Source of the DNA: an uncultured Granulosicoccaceae bacterium
GTDB taxonomy: Bacteria; Pseudomonadota; Gammaproteobacteria; Granulosicoccales; Granulosicoccaceae
NCBI GenBank assembly: GCA_937951345.1
Contig: CALFCF010000051.1
Coordinates: 62,001-126,000, forward strand
Direction: 5' to 3'
DNA: 64,000 nucleotides
Shown here: one piece after another, positions 8,995 to 18,413 of the stretch
Layout: each line of letters opens with the position of its first letter
How positions within the stretch are numbered: position 1 is the stretch's first letter
The notes under the pieces: generated by a model
The model's database searches: none
Told to the model about the DNA's origin: nothing
Seen by the model: the letters and a program-made list of their open reading frames with translations, nothing else
Made by a program: the position numbers and the translations under genes

Positions 8995-10296
8995 CTAGCC
9001 GCACTTGCGCGCTTCGATGTTATTTTCACCGGCAAAAGCATCACTGTCTTCAGTGATCAGTGCAGATATGACATCCATATCCGATGGTTCGAATTCGCTG
9101 ATGAGCTTCCAGGTACCTGCATTCGCATCCCACTGCTGTACCGCGCCGAGACCCGGGCCGCCGTGATTGTCGCAACTAACATTGAACTCGGGACCAAAGG
9201 CAGACATACCAGCAGATGCCATGATGTCCGATGTGATCTCAAGCGCTTCCATACCATCGCGCATCATTTCTGATGTAATGTCAGCGGTACCGTGAATTTC
9301 CTGCGCTTTCTTCACAGCCTCGACTGTCAGGAAGCCTGCGTAGAGTCCGCGGTTGTACAACACAGTGCCAACTTGATCGCCGTTACCTGCAGCTTTTCCT
9401 GCATCGACGACATATTTTTTCAAATCTTCAAACACCGCGTATTCGGTACCGACCTGATGGAAGGTTAATGCTTTATATCCATTGGCCTTGGCACCGGCTG
9501 GAATAACATCGTTCTCAGAGCCTGACCACCAGACGCCAATGAAGTTTTCCATCGGGAAACGGATATTCGCGGCTTCCTGAATAGCCACCTGATTCATAAC
9601 ACCCCAGCCCCACATAACCACATAGTCGGGACGTTCACGGCGTATTTGCAGCCACTGGGATTTCTGTTCCTGTCCCGGGTGATCAACCGGAATCAGCGTC
9701 AGGTCATAACCGTGTTTGGCCGAGAGCTCCTCAAGGGTACGGATAGGCTCTTTACCGTAAGCAGAGTTGTGATAGACCAGCGCAATCTTCTTACCTTTTA
9801 TATCACCGTCATTCTCGGAAAGGATGTGATTAACGGCGTGAGAAGCACCGTTCCAGTAATTGGCCGGATAATTAAAAATATGGCTGAAGACCGTACCGTT
9901 GGCTGCAGACGTGCGCCCGTAACCCATGGAGTGAATCGGAATACCATCCGCCGTGGCTTTCGGTATCAGCTGGTAGGTGATACCCGTTGATAACGGGTGG
10001 TAGACCAATGCACCTTCACCTTTTGTGGATTCGTAGCACTCCACACCTTTTTGCGTGTTGTAACCAGTTTCACATTCCAGAATGCGGGCTTTAACACCAC
10101 CAACACCGCCATCACGCTCGTTAACCAGCGTCATGTAGTCCGCGTAACCATCAGCATAAGGTATACCGTTAACCGCGTAGGGGCCGGTTCGATAGCTCAG
10201 TGACGGAAAGACCAAATCTGCGGTTGCAGGTGCAGACATCAACACCCCTGCACCACCTACGGCTATCGCCAGCAGCGTCGCTTTTAATTTTTTCAT
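8995..10296 (-). CDS. HAAT-family ABC transporter periplasmic substrate-binding protein (LivK type)
   Basis: A 433-residue secreted protein. It starts with a classic signal peptide (MKKLKATLLAIAVGGAGVL, cleavage probably after APATA at about residue 26). The rest has the two-lobed Peripla_BP_6 layout: LSYRTGPYAVNG at the first ligand loop, GKKIALVYHNSAYGKE near residue 170 and VVMWGWGVMNQVAIQEA near residue 227. It is longer than amino-acid-specific LivK (about 370) and matches the subgroup found with acyl-CoA or phenylacetate-CoA ligases. The ligand is therefore more likely an organic, fatty or aromatic acid than leucine (inference). Confidence 0.85.
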   Translation of the reverse strand: MKKLKATLLAIAVGGAGVLMSAPATADLVFPSLSYRTGPYAVNGIPYADGYADYMTLVNERDGGVGGVKARILECETGYNTQKGVECYESTKGEGALVYHPLSTGITYQLIPKATADGIPIHSMGYGRTSAANGTVFSHIFNYPANYWNGASHAVNHILSENDGDIKGKKIALVYHNSAYGKEPIRTLEELSAKHGYDLTLIPVDHPGQEQKSQWLQIRRERPDYVVMWGWGVMNQVAIQEAANIRFPMENFIGVWWSGSENDVIPAGAKANGYKALTFHQVGTEYAVFEDLKKYVVDAGKAAGNGDQVGTVLYNRGLYAGFLTVEAVKKAQEIHGTADITSEMMRDGMEALEITSDIMASAGMSAFGPEFNVSCDNHGGPGLGAVQQWDANAGTWKLISEFEPSDMDVISALITEDSDAFAGENNIEARKCG

Positions 10297-10381
10297 TCGT
10301 GATCCTCTCTATTTTTTCTCTGCTCATTAAATTATCTGACAATCAACCCGTCAGTAGGAACCTGCCGGGAAGATATTGCTG

Positions 10382-11458
10382 TCAGTGTGGGAAAGGCCAA
10401 AGCAGCAGCTTTTCTTTGGCGACTCTCCAGAGTTGGGCCAGTCCATGCGGTTCAACGATCAGAAAAATCACGATCAACCCACCGACAACCATAAATTCTA
10501 TGTGTGCAGCTATATCTGTAGGCCAACCTAATCCACCAACCATAATATTTTTCAACAGTACCGGCATTAACACCATGAAAGCAGCACCGGCGAAGCTACC
10601 GAAAATCGATCCAAGTCCGCCGATTATGATCATAAACAGTATCAGGAACGATTGGTTGATACCGAACACTTCACCGACTTCGACCGCACCAAGATACACT
10701 GAGAAAAAAAGTGCTCCTGCAACACCGATATAAAATGATGATACGGCAAAAGCTGAAAGCTTGGTTTTAAGCGGGTTAACACCGATTATTTCCGCGGCTA
10801 TATCCATGTCACGAATCGCCATCCAACTACGCCCTATTCGACCTCTCGTCAGATTCCGTGCAATTAATGCGAGAACAGTCAAAATTGTCAGGCAGAAAAG
10901 ATACGACACAGCCGGTTCGGCATTAGCCCCCGTGACTTCGAAACCCAACATAGTGCGTTCCGGTGCGTTGATTTGGCCAGATGCTGAGTAGTTATAAAAC
11001 CAGGGTACTTTGTTAAAAAGCCAAACCAGAAAAAACTGCGCAGCAAGCGTTGCCACTGCCAGATAGAAACCTTTTATACGCAGCGATGGAATTCCGAACA
11101 ACAAACCTACTGCAGCAGTGATGAACCCGGCGAGCAACACAACAATCATCATGTTGAGATCCGGAAACGCAGTCATCAATTTGTAACAGGCATAAGCCCC
11201 AACTGCCATAAACCCGCCGGTTCCCAGCGATACCAGACCACAATAGCCTGTCAGGATATTTAAACCGAGTGACGCGATGGCGAGTATCAAAAACGGTATC
11301 AGTACCGCACTGGCCCAGTAATCGTTGATGACAAACGGCACGACAAGAAATGCAAATGCCAGCATCAGGTAATACGCAATACGGTCCTGACGCAATGGGA
11401 AAGTCTGGATATCACCGCGGTAGGTGGTTTTGAAATCACCGGCTTGTCGATAAAACAT
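10382..11458 (-). CDS. livM: HAAT-family ABC transporter permease (LivM type)
   Basis: A 358-residue polytopic inner-membrane protein with about nine or ten hydrophobic segments. The LivM hallmarks are LNILTGYCGLVSLGTGGFMAVG near residue 65, GLLFGIPSLRIKGFYLAVATL near 123, the EAA-like cytoplasmic loop SWMAIRDMDIAAEIIGVN near 207 and the GGLGSIFGSFAGAAF block near 276. Its start is 2 bp beyond the livH stop codon, so the two permease genes are translationally close. It would form the channel with LivH. Confidence 0.88.
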   Translation of the reverse strand: MFYRQAGDFKTTYRGDIQTFPLRQDRIAYYLMLAFAFLVVPFVINDYWASAVLIPFLILAIASLGLNILTGYCGLVSLGTGGFMAVGAYACYKLMTAFPDLNMMIVVLLAGFITAAVGLLFGIPSLRIKGFYLAVATLAAQFFLVWLFNKVPWFYNYSASGQINAPERTMLGFEVTGANAEPAVSYLFCLTILTVLALIARNLTRGRIGRSWMAIRDMDIAAEIIGVNPLKTKLSAFAVSSFYIGVAGALFFSVYLGAVEVGEVFGINQSFLILFMIIIGGLGSIFGSFAGAAFMVLMPVLLKNIMVGGLGWPTDIAAHIEFMVVGGLIVIFLIVEPHGLAQLWRVAKEKLLLWPFPH

Positions 11459-11460
11459 GG

Positions 11461-12462
11461 TTATACCCGCTCAATAATTTTCTCGCCAAACAAACCTTGC
11501 GGCCTGAAGACAAGAAACAGAAGTGCCAGAACATAGGCGAACCAGTTTTCAGTCGCACCACCGATCAAAGGTCCAATCGTAAACTCAAACAGTTTCTCTC
11601 CGACACCGATAATCAAACCACCGATGATGGCACCGGGAATCGATGTAAACCCACCGAGTATCAAAACCGGCAGCGCTTTGAGTGCAATCAAGGAAAGCGA
11701 GAATTGCACACCGGACTTAGCTCCCCACATAATGCCTGCTACCAGTGCAACAAAACCGGATATCGCCCATACAATCACCCAGATACGGCGCAGACTGATG
11801 CCAACGGATAACGCGGCCTGATGGTCATCAGCAACCGCTCGCAGTGCGCGTCCGGTTTTGGTGTATTGGCTGAACAACGTCAAGGTGATTACCAGCAGCA
11901 GTGCAACCAGTGTCGCAACAATATCGAGCTTATCGATATACATGCCGTAGTAGTTAGAACCCTCCGCTGCCCAACCAATGGTTTTATCTTCCAGCCACAA
12001 AGAACCACCGCTCGGTATACCGACATCAAGTACCTTGATATCGGAGCCCCACATCAAATCACCAAAACCTTCCATGAAAAACGCAAGGCCAATCGTCGCC
12101 ATAAACAGAATGATCGGTTCCTGATTGACCAGATGCTTCAGGATCAAGCGTTCTACCAGGATGGCAAACAGGATCATTACACCCAGCGTCAGAATGATCG
12201 CAAACAGTGCAGGCAGGTTCCAGCCAAACCCATGAATGTTTGTTCCGAAGACTGCGTTCACCAGGTGTGCAAAAGGTACTTGCCCGTTTTGTATGCCAAC
12301 CAGTGTCATCGCCGCAAAGAGCGCCATGACACCCTGCGCGTAATTAAAAATGCCGGATGCTTTGAAGATCAACACAAAGCCCAAAGCCACGAGTGAATAC
12401 ATGACACCAGCCATCAGGCCGTTCAGCATTACTTCAATCGTATACAGAAACTGCGGTGACAT
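11461..12462 (-). CDS. livH: HAAT-family ABC transporter permease (LivH type)
   Basis: A 333-residue membrane protein with the LivH signature MLNGLMAGVMYSLVALGFVL at its N-terminus. IFNYAQGVMALFAA follows, then the coupling loop GRALRAVADDHQAALSVGI near residue 207 and GGFTSIPGAIIGGLIIGVGE near residue 270. An extra hydrophilic insertion around residues 150-172 is common in the HAAT subgroup linked to acyl-CoA synthetases. It lies between livG and livM in the same orientation and is expected to pair with LivM as the transmembrane heterodimer. Confidence 0.88.
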   Translation of the reverse strand: MSPQFLYTIEVMLNGLMAGVMYSLVALGFVLIFKASGIFNYAQGVMALFAAMTLVGIQNGQVPFAHLVNAVFGTNIHGFGWNLPALFAIILTLGVMILFAILVERLILKHLVNQEPIILFMATIGLAFFMEGFGDLMWGSDIKVLDVGIPSGGSLWLEDKTIGWAAEGSNYYGMYIDKLDIVATLVALLLVITLTLFSQYTKTGRALRAVADDHQAALSVGISLRRIWVIVWAISGFVALVAGIMWGAKSGVQFSLSLIALKALPVLILGGFTSIPGAIIGGLIIGVGEKLFEFTIGPLIGGATENWFAYVLALLFLVFRPQGLFGEKIIERV

Positions 12463-12517
12463 AGCGTATCAGTTCAGTAGGTAATCAATTTTTGGAAAAC
12501 ACGGATGCAACAACTTG

Positions 12518-13324
12518 CTAGTCATGGGCAACACCCAGATAAGCATCAATCACCGCCTGGTCATTGCGCACTTCATCCGGTGTTCCATCACCAATCTTGC
12601 GACCATAGTCAAGCACTACCACACGATCAGAAATATCCATCACAACACCCATATCATGTTCAATCAACGTGATAGTCGTACCAAACTCGTCTTTAACATC
12701 CAGGATGAAGCGCGACATATCCTCTTTCTCTTCCACGTTCATACCGGCCATGGGTTCATCAAGCAACAGCAAAATGGGTTCGGCTGCCAGCGCGCGTCCC
12801 AACTCGACCCGTTTTTGCAATCCGTAAGGCAACCGTCCAACCGGTGTCTTGCGAATCGCCTGAATTTCCAGAAAGTCGATTATTTCTTCTACTTTTTCCC
12901 TGTTCTGAACTTCTTCACGTTCGGCCGGACCCCGCCAGAAAGCCTGCATCAGCATATTCTGTTTCATGTGGGTAAAGCGCCCGGTCATGATGTTGTCGAG
13001 TGTGCTCATGCCATTGAAAAGCGCGATATTCTGAAAGGTTCGCGCAATTCCCTGATGCGCTATGTTGTGCGGCTTCGGGTTGCGGCGTTGACTACCGGCA
13101 AACCACACTTCACCCTGCTGCGGATGATAGAAACCGTTTATGACATTCAGCATTGAGGACTTGCCGGCACCGTTCGGCCCGATGATCGCCCTGACCTCAC
13201 CACGAAGCACATCGAACGAAACATCAGTCAGTGCTTTTACACCACCAAAGGATAACGAAATATCGTCAACCCGCAGAAGCTCTGCGCCTTGATCTATGGA
13301 TTGTGCTGCGGCTCTTGCACCCAT
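12518..13324 (-). CDS. livG: HAAT-family ABC transporter ATP-binding protein (LivG type)
   Basis: A 268-residue ATPase. Walker A GPNGAGKS lies at residues 49-56. The LivG-type signature LPYGLQKRVELGRAL near residue 142 uses LPYG rather than LSGG. Walker B is LLLLDEPMAGMN, and an IEHDMGVVMDISD switch histidine follows. The ATG at 13324 overlaps the last base of the acyl-CoA synthetase stop codon, which implies translational coupling. It is the second gene of the cluster and partner of the LivF-type ATPase. Confidence 0.9.
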   Translation of the reverse strand: MGARAAAQSIDQGAELLRVDDISLSFGGVKALTDVSFDVLRGEVRAIIGPNGAGKSSMLNVINGFYHPQQGEVWFAGSQRRNPKPHNIAHQGIARTFQNIALFNGMSTLDNIMTGRFTHMKQNMLMQAFWRGPAEREEVQNREKVEEIIDFLEIQAIRKTPVGRLPYGLQKRVELGRALAAEPILLLLDEPMAGMNVEEKEDMSRFILDVKDEFGTTITLIEHDMGVVMDISDRVVVLDYGRKIGDGTPDEVRNDQAVIDAYLGVAHD

Positions 13325-15288
13325 CAGGCAGACTCTCGCAAAACTTCCTGTCCGTAGATCTTCATGTCACGGATTTGTACAGTGGCTGATAACTCGCCGC
13401 GCCGGCCATCTTCAAAAACCACTTCTGTCGTGATGAATTGCTCTGTCTTATCACTGTAGAGCGCTTCGATCAGCGCGTCATAACGTTCAGCGATAAATGA
13501 CCGCCTTACCTTCAAGGTACGGGTCAGTTCGCCATCATCAGCATCGAGCTCTTTATGCAACACCAGAAAGCGCCTTATCTGCGCACCTGCCATTCGGTCT
13601 TCGTTGGATAAATCGCGGTTAATCTGATCAACATGCTCCTCCATCATCCGGTACACCTCAGGGTGCGCAGCCAGTTCCTGATAGGATGCATAAGCGATGT
13701 TATTGCGTTCAGCCCAATTACTGACCGCCACCAGATCGATGTTTAAAAACACTGCCGTGTAATCACGCTCGTTCCCAAACGCAACCGCCTCTTTTATGTT
13801 CGGAAAAAACTTGAGTTTGTTTTCGATGTATTTCGGCGGAAACATGTTGCCATCGTTGAGCTTTCCAACATCTTTTGCGCGATCGATAATTTTCAGGTGT
13901 CCGTTCGAATCAATAAACCCGGCGTCACCTGTCTTGACCCAGCCCGCTGCATCTTTGGTCTCACGAGTTGCTTCCTCGTTTTTGTAATAACCCATAAAAA
14001 CACCAGGCGAGCGGTATAAGACCTCGCCATTTTCATCAATTTCGAGCTCCACCTCCGGCGATGGCTTACCGACAGTATCTGCGAAGATCTCTCCATCGGG
14101 TTGCGCTGTGATATAAACGCTGGCTTCCGTCTGGCCGTAAAGCTGTTTGAGGTTAATACCGAGAGAGCGGTAAAAGCTGAAAATCTCCGGGCCAATGGCT
14201 TCGCCCGCGGTGTAACCGACTTTAAGTCGCGTCATACCCATGCGGTTACGCAATGGTCCGTACACCATCGCATTGCCTATCGTGTAGAGCAAACTGTCTT
14301 TCAGTCCGACAGACTTGCCGTTAAGACGGTCTTCACCGCAGCGACTGGCAACAGACATGAAATAGGAATAGAGCCAACGCTTGAACCGACCGGCATCCTG
14401 CATTCGGACCGTGATGTTAGTAAGTAAATTCTCAAATACACGCGGCGGGGCAAAAAAATAGGTAGGTGCGATCTCTCGACGATCAACTTCCACGGTGTCC
14501 TGACTTTCCGGACAACACACACAATACCCGGCTGTCAGGAACTGGCCGTAGGAAAAAATATGATCACCGACCCAGGCGAGCGGCAAGTAAGCGAGAACTT
14601 CTTCTTTTTCGGTCAGGTTATCGAATAAATTTGCGTTACGGGATGCGCTCATTACGTTGTTGTGGGAGAGCATGACGCCCTTGGGCTTACCCGTGGTTCC
14701 CGATGTGTAAAGCATGACGCACAGCTCGTCTCCGCGCCCTTGAGCGATCGCGTCGAGCCAGGCTTGCTCGGCATTCGTGTCGTTCGAGAGTTTGTCGCGA
14801 CCGAGTTGCTGCACCTGTTCGAAGTGGTGCAATCGCGAGTGATCATAATCGCGCAGGCCACGCTCTTCATCGTAAATAATATGCTGAATCAATTGAGAGG
14901 CTTCGCTCATCGATAGCAGCTTGTCGACCTGCTCCTGATCCTGACATACAGCGTATTTTGCATCTGCATGAGTCAGCACGTACTCCATTTCTTCAGCCAC
15001 AGACTCCGCGTATACAGGTACCGGGACCGCACCCAGCGCCTGCACGGCAGCGAATGTCCAGTAAAGTCGCGGCTTATTTGAACCGACCATGGCAACCTTG
15101 TCGCCGGGCGAGACACCCAACTCCTTCAGGCCAAGCGAATAGGCACGAATTTCATCGAGAAGCTGCGACCAGGTCCAGGATTGCCAGACGCCGTATTCCT
15201 TGTGTCGCATGGCAGGTCTGTTTGCATGCACACGTGCGGTGTGCAACAGATGTTTGGGAAACGTGTCAAGCGAGCTGTCCTGATTCAC
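13324..15288 (-). CDS. Long-chain acyl-CoA synthetase (AMP-forming, FAA1/FadD15 type)
   Basis: A 654-residue adenylate-forming enzyme that would activate a carboxylic acid with ATP and CoA. The AMP-binding P-loop LYTSGTTGKPKGVML spans about residues 193-207, LKQLYGQTEAS is motif A5 near 383, TGDAGFID is A7 near 455, and an IIDRAKDVGKLNDG hinge follows. Length and the long C-terminal domain match bacterial FAA1-like enzymes rather than E. coli FadD. GTG start at 15288. It is the first gene of the HAAT transporter cluster and overlaps livG by one base, so uptake and CoA activation are probably coupled. A palindromic operator-like site lies in the promoter region upstream. Confidence 0.88.
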   Translation of the reverse strand: MNQDSSLDTFPKHLLHTARVHANRPAMRHKEYGVWQSWTWSQLLDEIRAYSLGLKELGVSPGDKVAMVGSNKPRLYWTFAAVQALGAVPVPVYAESVAEEMEYVLTHADAKYAVCQDQEQVDKLLSMSEASQLIQHIIYDEERGLRDYDHSRLHHFEQVQQLGRDKLSNDTNAEQAWLDAIAQGRGDELCVMLYTSGTTGKPKGVMLSHNNVMSASRNANLFDNLTEKEEVLAYLPLAWVGDHIFSYGQFLTAGYCVCCPESQDTVEVDRREIAPTYFFAPPRVFENLLTNITVRMQDAGRFKRWLYSYFMSVASRCGEDRLNGKSVGLKDSLLYTIGNAMVYGPLRNRMGMTRLKVGYTAGEAIGPEIFSFYRSLGINLKQLYGQTEASVYITAQPDGEIFADTVGKPSPEVELEIDENGEVLYRSPGVFMGYYKNEEATRETKDAAGWVKTGDAGFIDSNGHLKIIDRAKDVGKLNDGNMFPPKYIENKLKFFPNIKEAVAFGNERDYTAVFLNIDLVAVSNWAERNNIAYASYQELAAHPEVYRMMEEHVDQINRDLSNEDRMAGAQIRRFLVLHKELDADDGELTRTLKVRRSFIAERYDALIEALYSDKTEQFITTEVVFEDGRRGELSATVQIRDMKIYGQEVLRESA

Positions 15289-15649
15289 TTTTCTTGGCTG
15301 CCTTTTCTTTTATCTCTTATTTGCTAACAAATTATTAAAATCAATAATCGCTTTTGTCAGGCATTTAAAAGCTCACATGCCCCTCACGCGCACCGTCAGG
15401 TGTCAAGGAATCATCGCCGGTGGAATAACCGTGTGCGCAGCTGCTGATTGCAAAGTCTTGCAGCCCAAAATCACCGGTTTTCAGAACCCAATGTAACTTA
15501 AGTTAAGGTAATGTGAACAATGAATTAATCTTAAGTTAACGTTTACGTAAACGTCAAGCACGTTACACTGCTCAATAGGCAGACCCGGTGTACAGTCCCG
15601 GTCTACACTTCCGGTTAAAGAGCCGGTCGCAGGTAAAACATTCAGGGGG
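15289..15649. other. Intergenic region upstream of the acyl-CoA synthetase/HAAT cluster, 361 bp
   Basis: The interval holds a sigma70-like promoter on the minus strand (15528-15557), a 16-bp palindrome at 15539-15554 and a smaller TAACTTAAGTTA palindrome at 15494-15505. No gene was found here. The phosphoribosyltransferase gene on the other side ends at 15650 and points toward this region. Confidence 0.6.
15528..15557 (-). promoter_or_regulatory. Sigma70-like promoter for the acyl-CoA synthetase/HAAT operon with palindromic operator
   Basis: Read on the minus strand, TTGACG (15557-15552) and TAAGAT (15533-15528) are separated by 18 bp. The spacer contains the perfect 16-bp palindrome ACGTTTACGTAAACGT (15539-15554), which overlaps the -35 box. 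A protein bound there would block RNA polymerase. The palindrome resembles, from memory, sites of MerR-type (LiuR) or TetR-type regulators of acyl-CoA catabolism. The regulator is not in the window. Confidence 0.55.
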
Positions 15650-16237
15650 CTAATTCGACTGAATCGAATTGATCGAGTCGATAGTGTTTAAAAGGTAGGG
15701 CTTGTGCGTTGCTATCTCATCACGGCTCATACCGTCCATCTCGTGCGGGAATACCAGCCATTGCTCGTTTTCGTGCACATAATAATCAGGGCGATGGCTG
15801 GTTCGGTTACGCGACGGCTTATAGTATGCTGTCGCGACGCGGATATCGTTCGGCAGGTTTTTACGGCAGCGCCTCGACAGACTGTCGAGAATGGCCTGTA
15901 TCGATAGCCCGGTATCAAACACATCATCTACGATCAACAATCGATCCTCTGCGTTCATCGCGCGTGTCAGATAGCCTAAACCATGCACTCTGACTTTCTG
16001 CGCACGCTTGTCAACGCCAATATAAGATGACGTCCGAATAGCAATATGATCTGTTTCAATGCCAAAGTAATCGAGTAGCTCCTGGACGACAATGCCAACC
16101 GGCGTGCCACCACGCCAGACGCCGACGATGAAATTCGGGCGAAACTCATCCTCTATGATTGCCTGACCAAGCGCGACAGAATCCTCCAACAGCTGCTGAG
16201 CGCTGATGTAATACTTTTCTATGGGTGCTGACGACAT
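15650..16237 (-). CDS. Type I phosphoribosyltransferase (purine-salvage type)
   Basis: A 195-residue phosphoribosyltransferase. The PRPP-binding motif LLIVDDVFDTGLS lies near residues 99-111. An N-terminal VGVWRGGTPVGI loop (about residue 38) and a C-terminal YYVHENEQWLVFPHEMDG segment fit hypoxanthine/xanthine-guanine-type enzymes. The product would be a nucleoside monophosphate made from a free purine base and PRPP. The exact base is not determined. The ATG at 16237 lies about 100 bp downstream of pyrF on the same strand, so it may be the last gene of the lapB-pyrF transcript. Confidence 0.8.
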   Translation of the reverse strand: MSSAPIEKYYISAQQLLEDSVALGQAIIEDEFRPNFIVGVWRGGTPVGIVVQELLDYFGIETDHIAIRTSSYIGVDKRAQKVRVHGLGYLTRAMNAEDRLLIVDDVFDTGLSIQAILDSLSRRCRKNLPNDIRVATAYYKPSRNRTSHRPDYYVHENEQWLVFPHEMDGMSRDEIATHKPYLLNTIDSINSIQSN

Positions 16238-16306
16238 GCGAATAAATTTCGGAATTCAGTATGAGTCTTGTTATGTTCGTTGCCTGTGATATTTCTACGA
16301 CTCGGA

Positions 16307-16333
16307 CTATTGAGACTATTGAGACAATCGAGA
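16307..16333. repeat. 9-bp tandem repeat between pyrF and the phosphoribosyltransferase gene
   Basis: Three head-to-tail copies of CTATTGAGA (16307-16315, 16316-16324, and 16325-16333 as CAATCGAGA) are followed by a partial copy CTATT. The array lies immediately after the pyrF stop codon. Confidence 0.7.
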
Positions 16334-16337
16334 CTAT

Positions 16338-17036
16338 TTAGCCTGCGAGCTCTGAACAAATTGCCCGTAGTGCGGCCACCGGATCAGGTGCTTTGGTAAT
16401 CGGCCGGCCAATAACAAGAAAGTCACTACCCGCTTTGACCGCTTCTGCGGGCGTTATGATACGTCGTTGATCATCAACTTCGCTACCGGCGGGCCTTATG
16501 CCCGGTGTCACAAGCAAGTAGTCGCTGCCGAATCGGCGCCTTAGTTTCTCGGCTTCAAGTGCAGAGCAGACAACGCCGTCCAGCTCACACTCATGCACCA
16601 GAGTCGCTAACGAAGCGACTTGCTGCTCCGGCTGACGTTCGACATTAACCTCGTTGAGCTCTGCTTCATCCATTGACGTCAACACAGTGACAGCGATCAA
16701 TTTGGTCGAAGCTGACGCAGGAACTGCAGCACGTGCTGCCTCCAGCATGCGTCTGCCACCTGAAGCGTGCACGTTCATCATCCAGACGCCCATATCCGCT
16801 GCCGCTGCACAACTCCTCGCTACGGTATTGGGAATATCGTGAAATTTAAGGTCCAGAAATACATCAAAATCGCGCTGTTGAATAGTTTTCACGATTGTCG
16901 GTCCCGCGCGGGTGAAAAGTTCCAGACCCACCTTCACGCGACACAAATCCGGATCGAGCACATCGAGTAGTTGCAAACAGTCGTTAGCATTTGCAACATC
17001 AAGCGCCACTACGATGGGTGTTTCAGCTCTACTCAC
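16338..17036 (-). CDS. pyrF: Orotidine 5'-phosphate decarboxylase
   Basis: A 232-residue enzyme for the last step of UMP synthesis. The family signature [13 protein letters not shown] spans residues 60-72, with catalytic D62, K64 and D67 all present. [10 protein letters not shown] lies at the N-terminus and a phosphate-gripping VIGRPIT near residue 209. Length matches E. coli PyrF (245). GTG start at 17036, overlapping the end of lapB by 8 bp, so the genes are translationally coupled. The lapB-pyrF order is the same as in many gammaproteobacteria. Confidence 0.97.
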   Translation of the reverse strand: MSRAETPIVVALDVANANDCLQLLDVLDPDLCRVKVGLELFTRAGPTIVKTIQQRDFDVFLDLKFHDIPNTVARSCAAAADMGVWMMNVHASGGRRMLEAARAAVPASASTKLIAVTVLTSMDEAELNEVNVERQPEQQVASLATLVHECELDGVVCSALEAEKLRRRFGSDYLLVTPGIRPAGSEVDDQRRIITPAEAVKAGSDFLVIGRPITKAPDPVAALRAICSELAG

Positions 17037-18207
17037 CTTCTGCCCCTATAACAGTGGCTACAGTATTCCAACTGCCACACCCGGGACATCGCCAGTGCAG
17101 CGTCTGTGCACCGAACCCACAGGATTCGCAGACATAGGCAGGCTTATCTTCAACAACACTATCAAGCATGTCACACATGACGGCCACCTTGCCACGCTCA
17201 CCCGAGCGACTGTGTTTTAACTGGCCTCTTGCCCAGTCTCGTAAGCCCTTCAATGAAGGGCGTTTGACAATTTGCTCTTTGAAAAAAAGATCAGCGTGCT
17301 CCGGTCCATCAAGATTTTCGATCATGTCACGCGTGGTTTTAATTACGGAGTAAGCATTGTAACGTGAACGTATTCGATCAACGTAGCGGCGTAATCGTTC
17401 GCTGTCACCCAATTGCTCGAGTGCACCGAACAGGGGTGAAATTATTTCAGGCATTAGTTCAGGAGAATGCTTTTCAACTTCTTCGTAATACTCAATCGCT
17501 TGTTGAAAATCACTACGCTCAAGTGCAAGCTCGGCAAACAACATGTTCGCACGGGCGCAGTGCGAATCGATTTCAAGAGCAGCACTCAACTTGCTCTCGA
17601 CCAATTGGTAATCATTTTTACGCCGCGCCTGTTCAGCAAGTTCGCAATTATAGTGCGATATCCGCTCCGCTAAATCACACTCACAACGCGCCTGATATTC
17701 ATGTGCGAGCTCAATGGCACGATTCCAGTCACTGGCACGTTCAAATATAAGCAACAGGTTCTCGTAGCTTTCCGCTACGTGAGCATCATTATCGAGCAAC
17801 TCCCGGAATTGCTCCTCGGACCGATCCATCAATCCGGCTGATGCATAGTCCCGGGCAAGTTCAAGTCGGGCTTCGGCACGCAGATCATCACTTAATTCCG
17901 CTTTATCGATGAGACTGCCATGTAACTGAATTGCGCGCTCCACATCGCCACGGCGGCGAAACAGATTACCAAGAGCGAGATGGGTTTCAGCAGCATCGTG
18001 TTCGACACTCCCGAGCTGCCCAAAGTCCAGTGCATCGGCATTATTTTCATCAGTCTGGCGTTCTGTCAGCAGCTGATGGAGATCACGGTGGTAACTGGTG
18101 GCGTGGTTCCACAGATTGTCTGTACTTCGTTTGTTGAAGCTATGACGCCCGGCGATCCAACCGCCTGCGGCCGCAACCGGAAGCAACATCCAGAAAAACT
18201 CATTCAT
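17029..18207 (-). CDS. lapB: Lipopolysaccharide assembly protein B (YciM), TPR and rubredoxin-type domain
   Basis: A 392-residue protein. One N-terminal membrane anchor (residues about 4-21, [17 protein letters not shown]) is followed by tandem TPR-like helical repeats to about residue 330. The C-terminal rubredoxin-like zinc site has C360-x2-C363 and C374-x2-C377. In E. coli LapB is an essential inner-membrane regulator that directs FtsH to degrade LpxC and so sets LPS synthesis. The usual upstream partner lapA is not found between this gene and ihfB. ATG start at 18207. Confidence 0.93.
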   Translation of the reverse strand: MNEFFWMLLPVAAAGGWIAGRHSFNKRSTDNLWNHATSYHRDLHQLLTERQTDENNADALDFGQLGSVEHDAAETHLALGNLFRRRGDVERAIQLHGSLIDKAELSDDLRAEARLELARDYASAGLMDRSEEQFRELLDNDAHVAESYENLLLIFERASDWNRAIELAHEYQARCECDLAERISHYNCELAEQARRKNDYQLVESKLSAALEIDSHCARANMLFAELALERSDFQQAIEYYEEVEKHSPELMPEIISPLFGALEQLGDSERLRRYVDRIRSRYNAYSVIKTTRDMIENLDGPEHADLFFKEQIVKRPSLKGLRDWARGQLKHSRSGERGKVAVMCDMLDSVVEDKPAYVCESCGFGAQTLHWRCPGCGSWNTVATVIGAEGE

Positions 18208-18413
18208 GGAGGGGCCACATTTTCAAAGGAACTAATACCGGTCTCTGACTACGATGTAGACAAATGGAATATCAGGAAACGATGCAGAACAACGATTCGA
18301 CAAGGCAAACGCTTTTATAACCCATGTCGAATAATGATGCAGCAGAAATCGTCACAGCACTTGAAGCGTACTGATCAGGTACAACTTTCGGGATACGCTT
18401 TTGTATTGAACTA

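Noticed and set aside
10200-13156. Several plus-strand frames of 177-213 codons opposite the HAAT transporter genes
   Set aside because: They mirror codon-biased minus-strand genes, are rich in Gln, His, Arg and Pro, and show no protein family pattern.
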